From assembly GCF_932526225.1 (NCBI RefSeq), contig NC_064041.1, forward strand, positions 14,664,951 to 14,728,950: 64,000 nucleotides of DNA, read 5' to 3'. The translations under genes were made by a program, and so were the position numbers. This stretch comes from Nematostella vectensis. Its lineage: Eukaryota; Cnidaria; Anthozoa; Actiniaria; Edwardsiidae. The notes under the pieces are model-generated. The model did not search any database and had not been told where the DNA came from. It saw only the letters and a program-made list of their open reading frames with translations. Shown here piece after piece: positions 57,759 to 64,000 of this stretch. The number at the start of each line of letters is the position of its first letter. Within the stretch, counting starts at the first letter, position 1.

Positions 57759-60700
57759 TTACAAAGCCTCAGGGGACGTGGGCCTTGCTGAAAGGGGCCC
57801 TCCAACACAGTCTGCATAACCATCGTCGTCGTCAACACTAAACCCATCAAGCCCTTCCATGGCGGCTTTTAATTCTGCCTCCAGGTCCAAGTTGAGGTCC
57901 AGTCCCTCGGTGAAGTCAGGGTTTGATTCGACCTCAGGGGAGCCTGGGGGCGGTGAAGGGGATCCACGACTTTCCTTATCCTCATTCTTGTCTTCTTTGG
58001 GCTTTTCTGCCTCATCTAATCCAATTTTTTGAAGTACCGCGTCAGTTGCACCACCTTGCTGCTCCTCGCCTAAGCTTTCTGTCTTTTCTACGTTTTGTTC
58101 TGCATTCGAATCTACTAGAGTTACTGTGGGAAAATTGTTGTCCTCAGAATGGTTAGCGTCTTCGGTTACTGTACCCTCGGTTATTTGATTATTTTCCCGA
58201 AAGCTTGTCGAACCATCTTTTGCCATTACTTGCTCACAAGTGCCATCTTCTGCTATCACTTGCTCCCCTGTGCCATCTTCTGCTATCACTTGCTCCCCTG
58301 TGCCATTTTTTGCTATCACTTGCTCACCAAAGGCATCATCTGCTATCACTTGTTTGTCTGCATTGACCTGCTTAGATAACGCGACATTCTCTTCTCGAGA
58401 AACCTCGTTTTTATCAGGATCAGAGTTCTTTATCGAGTGGTCGCCTGAAGTACTCAACACCTTTGAATCCGGATCATTCGGTAAATCGTCCTTCAGATGA
58501 CTTAACTCGTTTGAAATGTCATTTAAATCTAGATTATTGGCTAAGCCTTCTTTCTCATTCGATAAGTCTACCGAGTCCTCCTCCCATTCTGCACCCACAG
58601 GAGCAAGCCTCTGCATCACACCTTCATTCCCCGTCCCATCGTAAGCAGCTATACAACTACGCTCGTCTTCTTCTCTCAAAGGCTCCAGACCTCCTACCGT
58701 GGGTTCCCCGATATTCGGAACCTCGGGCGACGGCGGCGGGGGCACAGACCCTGACCTGCTGGCAGAACTTGCTTCGTTAACTCCCATCGAGGTCGGCACC
58801 GACGCTTGCTCTTGCGAATTACTGTGCAGGGATGACTCCGACAGAACTTCAGCGACGAAGTTGTTCTTTTCAGCGGAAGGCATTCGAGGAGGGGTGCTTT
58901 TAGGGCGTGGTCTCTCGGGAGGGGCCAAGTGGAAGATCTTGATGGACTTAGGGATTGAGTTGGAGGGCGGCTGCCTTAGAGGCTTAGGGGCGTATCGCCC
59001 TGGTGTCTCCATGAACTGTAAGGGGGTTCGAGTTCGTGGCTGTCTCCAGCCTGGGATGGAGATACCCGTGCCGATAATAATCCCCTTGGTCTCCTTAGCT
59101 ATAGGGACCCGTGTAGGGGAGTTCGCGGGCATGCTGGGGTGATGCTTGTGTCGCTTTCGCCCATACAAATCGCCTTGGAACTGATCAATGATGTCTCTCG
59201 GGATATGGGTTCTACTCCCAGGGCTTGGGCTCCTTCCCCTGATGGACGGCTCGATAAGGTTCACAATCATCTTTTCCTGCGCCCAATCACTGTTACTTTG
59301 ACGAGGTGTGTCACAAGGCTCTTCCAGTGGCCCCTCGGTCAGAAACACACTCTCCGATAACTCGACCGAACGGTCCTCTTCCTGAATGATCAGCTCTTTG
59401 CCAGCAGCAATCTCCCTCCCCTCCCCCATGCTTTCCTCCGCGTCGTAAACGCTACTGAGGGTCTCCCAGCGCCGCATTTGCTTCGAGGAGTCGTCGTCTT
59501 GTGCCGAGCTGCGTCCGTACGATCCCGAGGAGTATTTGAGGCGGTCATGTGACTGGGAGGTGCGCGAGTATTGGCGGAAGTGGTCGTAAGACTTGTCCGG
59601 GCTGATTGGCGTTGGGGCAGGCGCTCGAACCGGAGACGGGGAAAACCTAAGTTAAAAGATGAGATGAGATGAGAACCTGGGGTAAAAGATGAAATGTGTA
59701 AAATAGTACAGGTGTAAAAGATAAAATGTGTAAAATATGACACGTGTAAAAGATGAAATGTGTAAAATATGACACGTGTAAAAGATAAGATGTGTAAAAT
59801 ATGACACGTGTAAAAGATGAAATGGGTAAAATATGACACGTGTAAAAGATTAGACGCGCTGGAACCAGCCACGGGGAGAACCTGGGGTAAAAGATGAAAT
59901 GTGTAAAATAGGACACGTGTAAAAGATTAAATGCGCTAGAACCAGACACGAAGGAGAACCTGGGGTAAAAGATTAAATGTGAAAAATACGACACGTGTAA
60001 AAGATTAAATGCGCTGGAACCAGACACGAAGGAGAACCTGGGGTAAAAGATTAAATGTGAAAAATACGACACGTGTAAAAGATTAAATGCGCTGGAACCA
60101 GACACGAAGGAGAACTTAGGGTAAAAGATGAAATGTGTAAAACATGACACGTGTAAGTGAAGAACATTGTCCTGTAGGTCACATGTATTCACTTTAACGG
60201 TTGCAAATGCGAAGGATAATAGTGTGATAAACTGATAGGTCTTACCTGTATGCAGAGAACTCCCTCGACATGTCATCAGATTCGTAGTAGGAATCAATCA
60301 AAGCCAGTCCCCCACTTGGTATTGTAACGTTCAGGGGGGTACGCGGACATGGTTCCTCCGTACGAGACACAGCGACAGTCAACTCCTCTCTAGGTGTACT
60401 AGTTGGACTGGGCGTGACGGGTACGAGCTCCACCGGTTCCATGGCCACACCCAGTTGAGCGAGACGGCGCGGGATAGAACTGCTGCAGTGATGGACAACA
60501 TGTTTTGGCTTTCCTTCCATTGGGATTCCTGTGGAGATAATATACACTCCGATTAAGAAGTCAACAATAAAAGACCTCGGAGAAGACTTGTAATAAATCA
60601 TTGACTGTCAAAAAAAATGGAAGTGGTCCAGATAAACACTTCGAACTAAATCCACTTGAGTCACAACAAAGTTCAATTCATCCTACAATGGAGAAACATG

Positions 60701-63696
60701 TTATTGCTAAACCATGAAATAATCTATGGATAATAACACACCCCCACAATGAGGTGTTATTTCAATATTCAAATATATAATATAAATATATATAAAACAA
60801 AAATAGTGCCATAGTATGTAATGCGTGACATGTAATGTGTGACATACCTATATTATGCATGTGTAGTGCATGACGAGCTCCGCGTGCTGTGACTTGCCCC
60901 TCCCCCTCCTTCTCCACAAGCACAAGCTGTTTCTTTCCATTATTCTCTCGCTCCTCCCCTATCTCTATCACCAAGGTTTTGTCTTCAACAGGGGGTGTAA
61001 GACTTGAGTTGATATCAACAGCAAGTTTCACACGAGAGTTATTTTCTTCAATCGCCATAGCGACTGTGGACTCAGAAGTGACAAGTTCAACTGCCTGTAT
61101 CAGGTCTGCATCGCTCTCCACAATCTTCACATGTTTTCTTGGGATTGATTGATCTTTTGGTTCAGATACTTCAGCAGTGACATCTGTCTGTGAAATATTT
61201 CTACAATCGAATAGATAATATTACTAGAGTGGCAATTGCAATCACTAAAGTTATAGTAATGGTCGCATTTCCATATCAGTTGGTCTAAATCAAGTCAGTA
61301 CAAAAACCTGTTAGTACACGACTTAATATGTACTTGACGATGAAGAGTTTTTTGTAGTTTCAATGTCAAGACTTCATCTGGATCAGAGATCGCCCATTGT
61401 GTTAGCGCCTTAGCGCCTCATTGTGTTAGCGCCTCACCTCACCTCGGCGGAAACAGGTTCAATTCCCGGTCGAGAAATGGATAGTATCTTTCTGTTTCTC
61501 AGCCCTGAATTTGACTTGATGAACAAATGTGAGCTTACTAGAAGCTTGTGTTTCTCAGTTCCAAGACATTATTATTTATTTTGAAATGAATTTATTTTTA
61601 CTTGTATTTTGAAAATGATTTTACTTTTACTTTTATTTTGAAAATGATTTTGAATCTATTTTCAATTTCATTTTTAAACGGAAAATCAATTTTATTTGAA
61701 TTTCATTTCAATTTTACGCTAAAAATATAATTTTGATGCATGAAAATGAAAAAACCATGTGGCAGCGATGGGCCACCAAACCTACGTAATAGGATTTTAA
61801 ATTTGAAGCTCCATTAAGCTTCCGGAAATGGTGCTTATATAAATCAAGTTAATTTTTTTTGGTGTTACCGCATAGTAAGGAGTGGCAATGATAGCGTAGT
61901 TATAATAAAGCAAATGGTTTATAGCTATATGTATTTCACATGCTCCATATTTATTACTATAACAATTACTACTACTGCTACAGCTAATGTATCACCGCCA
62001 CCACCGCCGCCACCACCGCCACCGCCACCACCGCCACCACCACCACCGCCGCCACCACCATCACTATTATTATCATTGTTATTATTACAAATCAAACAGT
62101 TGATTACCCTACAGTACCTTGCATTCAGTTGACGCAGGATTCCAGATAGAACTGGGCGTGGCAGATCAGCCAGGTCTTCCATCCTGTATTGTAGGAAACA
62201 AGAATCATAAAAAACAAATACAGTCTAACATTGTTACTTTGCTGCTGCAGTCTTCTCTACTGCAGAAGAATACCTTTGCACGATTCCCAAATAACACAAG
62301 GATTTTGATCTCGGGCCCATTTCACAACATTGAATTTGATTATAAGACAAACAAGTATGATTGAGTGCCTATCTGAGACATACATTTACAGAAGTTAAGG
62401 TTAATCCTCAACTTATTGTGACATTTTAGAAGTTGATTTTGTCTGACCAGGATTTTGTTGTCTTGTTATAATTGGTTCATGTCCTAGTCTAAAACAGATC
62501 AAACAGAATGAAACACAAGACTGGTTCTTACCCATATTTATCCAACTCAAGGGTTTCAACGTTGACCATCTTTGCAGGAGGTCTGTATGGTGAGTAAGGC
62601 TGACCTCCTGTGGGCGTTTTTGTAGACTTTGGACGACTCTGAGACAGAATTTCGGTAAGTTACAAAAAATACCATCTAAATTAGAATGTACATTAATAAA
62701 AATACAATTGCACAAAATGTCCATCAGGAAGTGTGAAAATGCAAGCAAAAAATTACATGCTTACAAAGATAAAAGAGCATGTGTTTTTTCAGTGTCTAAT
62801 GCAGCTTTGATTCCCTGCTATTTTGTCATGTTGTTTGCATTTATATGTATATCCCAAAATGCCTATCAAGTAAACCAGAGTCACAATTTAAGATTAATTT
62901 ACAGTCAAACCAGGTTAAATGTGCCCCCTGAATAGTGACTTCATTTTTTTTTAAATTTCAGTTGATTATTTGCCAAAAAGTGTGCAATCTTGAAACAAGT
63001 TTTCAATTTTTTAATGCAAAGTCTCATTCAAAATAGCAGAAAGAAACCGCCGTGGTTGTATTTATGAGCTGGGAAACTAAAGCCTTTATTTCCCCCCCCC
63101 CTCCTTAGTGAAGCTACTGATTTATGCAATCTTAGTGAGTGAGAACATTCCAAAAACTTGTCTCAAGAATGGAAACTTCTCAGCAAATAATCAAAAGAAA
63201 TTACAAATAATAAACTGAATAATCAGCTATAGGGGAGCAAGCTTGACCTGGTTTGACTGTAACAGTTTTAAAACGCACTGGCTTGAAAGGCTCCATAGCA
63301 GCAGGGACGAGATCTTCTGTCACGTCTTTTGGCACAATCTTCTTGGGTCCTTTTCTCACACTACCTCCACTCGAGCTACAAACACACAGTTGACAAGATG
63401 TGAAATTGTACAGAAACAGTATGTTTTCTAGAATGTCGAGGACTGGTGGGTATATACTCCACCAAAAAAATACTCATATACAGTATACCTGCATGCATAA
63501 TATGGCAACACAATCATATTTTGATTCAAATATAAACTGTTACACCTTTTGGAACTAATTTTAGCAGTAGTAGTGCTTCCCTACCCCCCCCCCCCCCTAA
63601 AATAATAATAATTTCCTCTGCTCAGGAACTACAGTGCCTAGTGAACAGTGAAGTTACAACTTACCTTCTACTTGATGAGCGTCTTTTTCTCTTCTA
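57759..63696 (-). CDS. Multi-exon host gene, long disordered protein of unknown function
   Basis: Exons read leftward: 63666-63696, 63248-63375, 62532-62638, 62118-62183, 60848-61200, 60246-60528 and the terminal exon 57759-59646 (stop at 57759). All except the 63248/62638 junction join in phase with GT-AG borders; that one leaves an extra base, so an exon may be missing. The gene continues beyond the right edge or starts near it. Early exons are basic (KRKRRSSSR, KGPKKIVPK). A short conserved-looking helix, DLADLPRPVLSGILRQLN, is in the 62118 exon. The last exon is rich in Ser, Pro, Glu and Asp and contains a ten-residue repeat (GEQVIAEDGT) four to five times (58200-58340). AATAAA lies at 57592-57597. 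No enzyme domain is recognised; a nuclear or scaffold role is only a guess. Confidence 0.75.
59650..60145. repeat. Intronic minisatellite, 33-bp and 78-bp units
   Basis: Units built from GACACGTGTAAAAGATGAAA repeat at about 33 bp (59690-59850). They then form 78-bp units with GGAACCAGACACGAAGGAG (marker at 59942, 60020, 60098 and a variant at 59865). They fill the intron before the terminal exon. Confidence 0.92.
61988..62062. repeat. CCACCG trinucleotide-type microsatellite
   Basis: CCN triplets of CCA/CCG in an intron of the minus-strand gene, with a TTATTATCATTG tail. The poly-Pro and poly-Gly frames here are artefacts. Confidence 0.95.
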
Positions 63697-64000
63697 AAAA
63701 AAAAAATCTTTGTTTGTTCTTTTATTCTTTAACAAAAACAAGGTTCCATCCCTTGGTTCGCTTTATTAACCTTTAATTTGAACTAATGTAATGCCCAATG
63801 GTGTTACAGAGGTCGACTCATTGATACATAGTCCTAACACAAACCACAGCTCACTAGTAGCCCAGGCTCTATATACGCCCCAATGAATAATCAAGTCAAG
63901 GCCATCTTTTAATTCTATTGCATTTACTGTAATTTCAAAAGAAAGCCTTAGAGCTTTTAATTGTAGCATATCGAACCTGGACTTTCTAGCACCCTTAGTT

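Noticed and set aside
61400..61480. tRNA-like sequence with GGTTCAATTCCCGG resembling a B box
   Set aside because: No acceptor stem or convincing A box could be paired; at most a remnant of a tRNA-derived SINE.

Overview
The window looks like nuclear DNA of an anthozoan cnidarian, most likely an edwardsiid sea anemone such as Nematostella. The reasons are AT-rich, intron-bearing genes, secreted PAN/apple plus fibrinogen-like proteins, and a dense load of animal-type DNA transposons and satellites. The species is an inference; no rRNA or mitochondrial marker is present. No prokaryotic gene cluster or CRISPR array was seen.

Layout. (1) Four minus-strand paralogues of one secreted PAN/apple plus fibrinogen-like gene recur: copy A at 450-1032 (runs off the left edge), B at 12630-14010, C at 32932-35555 and D at 53745-54807. 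A, B and C are near-identical recent duplicates; D is older. Every copy has a polypurine microsatellite in the intron after its second exon. Upstream of A, B and C lie arrays of a 37-bp minisatellite (2611-3036, 4886-8083, 15557-18473, 37160-38397). (2) A 2.37-kb TIR transposon (here 'X') sits in the minisatellite, once truncated in forward orientation (3049-4875) and once complete and inverted (38400-40765). Identical flanks show it was duplicated with the array, not inserted twice. (3) Duplicate C is split by a 9764-bp integrated virus-like element (20696-30459). It has long terminal inverted repeats, a 6-bp target duplication and an empty site preserved in duplicate B. (4) An intact three-exon acyl-CoA synthetase gene lies at 40849-43093, and a copy of its 3' end sits at 18487-18743. 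(5) From 43 to 51 kb there are MITE-like hairpins, a broken MULE transposase (45236-47088) and a 750-bp dimeric hammerhead-ribozyme retroelement (49461-50210). (6) From 57.7 kb to the right edge there is a multi-exon host gene on the minus strand for a long, probably disordered protein.

The most interesting object is the 9.8-kb element. Left-half genes run rightward: two or three small unknown genes, a packaging-type ATPase, two small membrane proteins and a retroviral-type DDE integrase. Right-half genes run leftward: a zinc-finger protein, then one long reading unit carrying a family-B-like DNA polymerase palm, an SF1 helicase and an HNH nuclease. The two halves converge at 25986/25987. Integrase, family-B polymerase, ATPase, TIRs and a 6-bp target duplication recall Polintons/Mavericks. 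However, the element is about half their size, has no recognisable major capsid gene or protease, and fuses a helicase and HNH domain to the polymerase. It is clearly GC-richer than its surroundings and is broken by several frameshifts and stops. I recognise no named group with this layout. The second notable object is the tandem hammerhead unit, whose 354-bp period and short stem III match a metazoan retrozyme.
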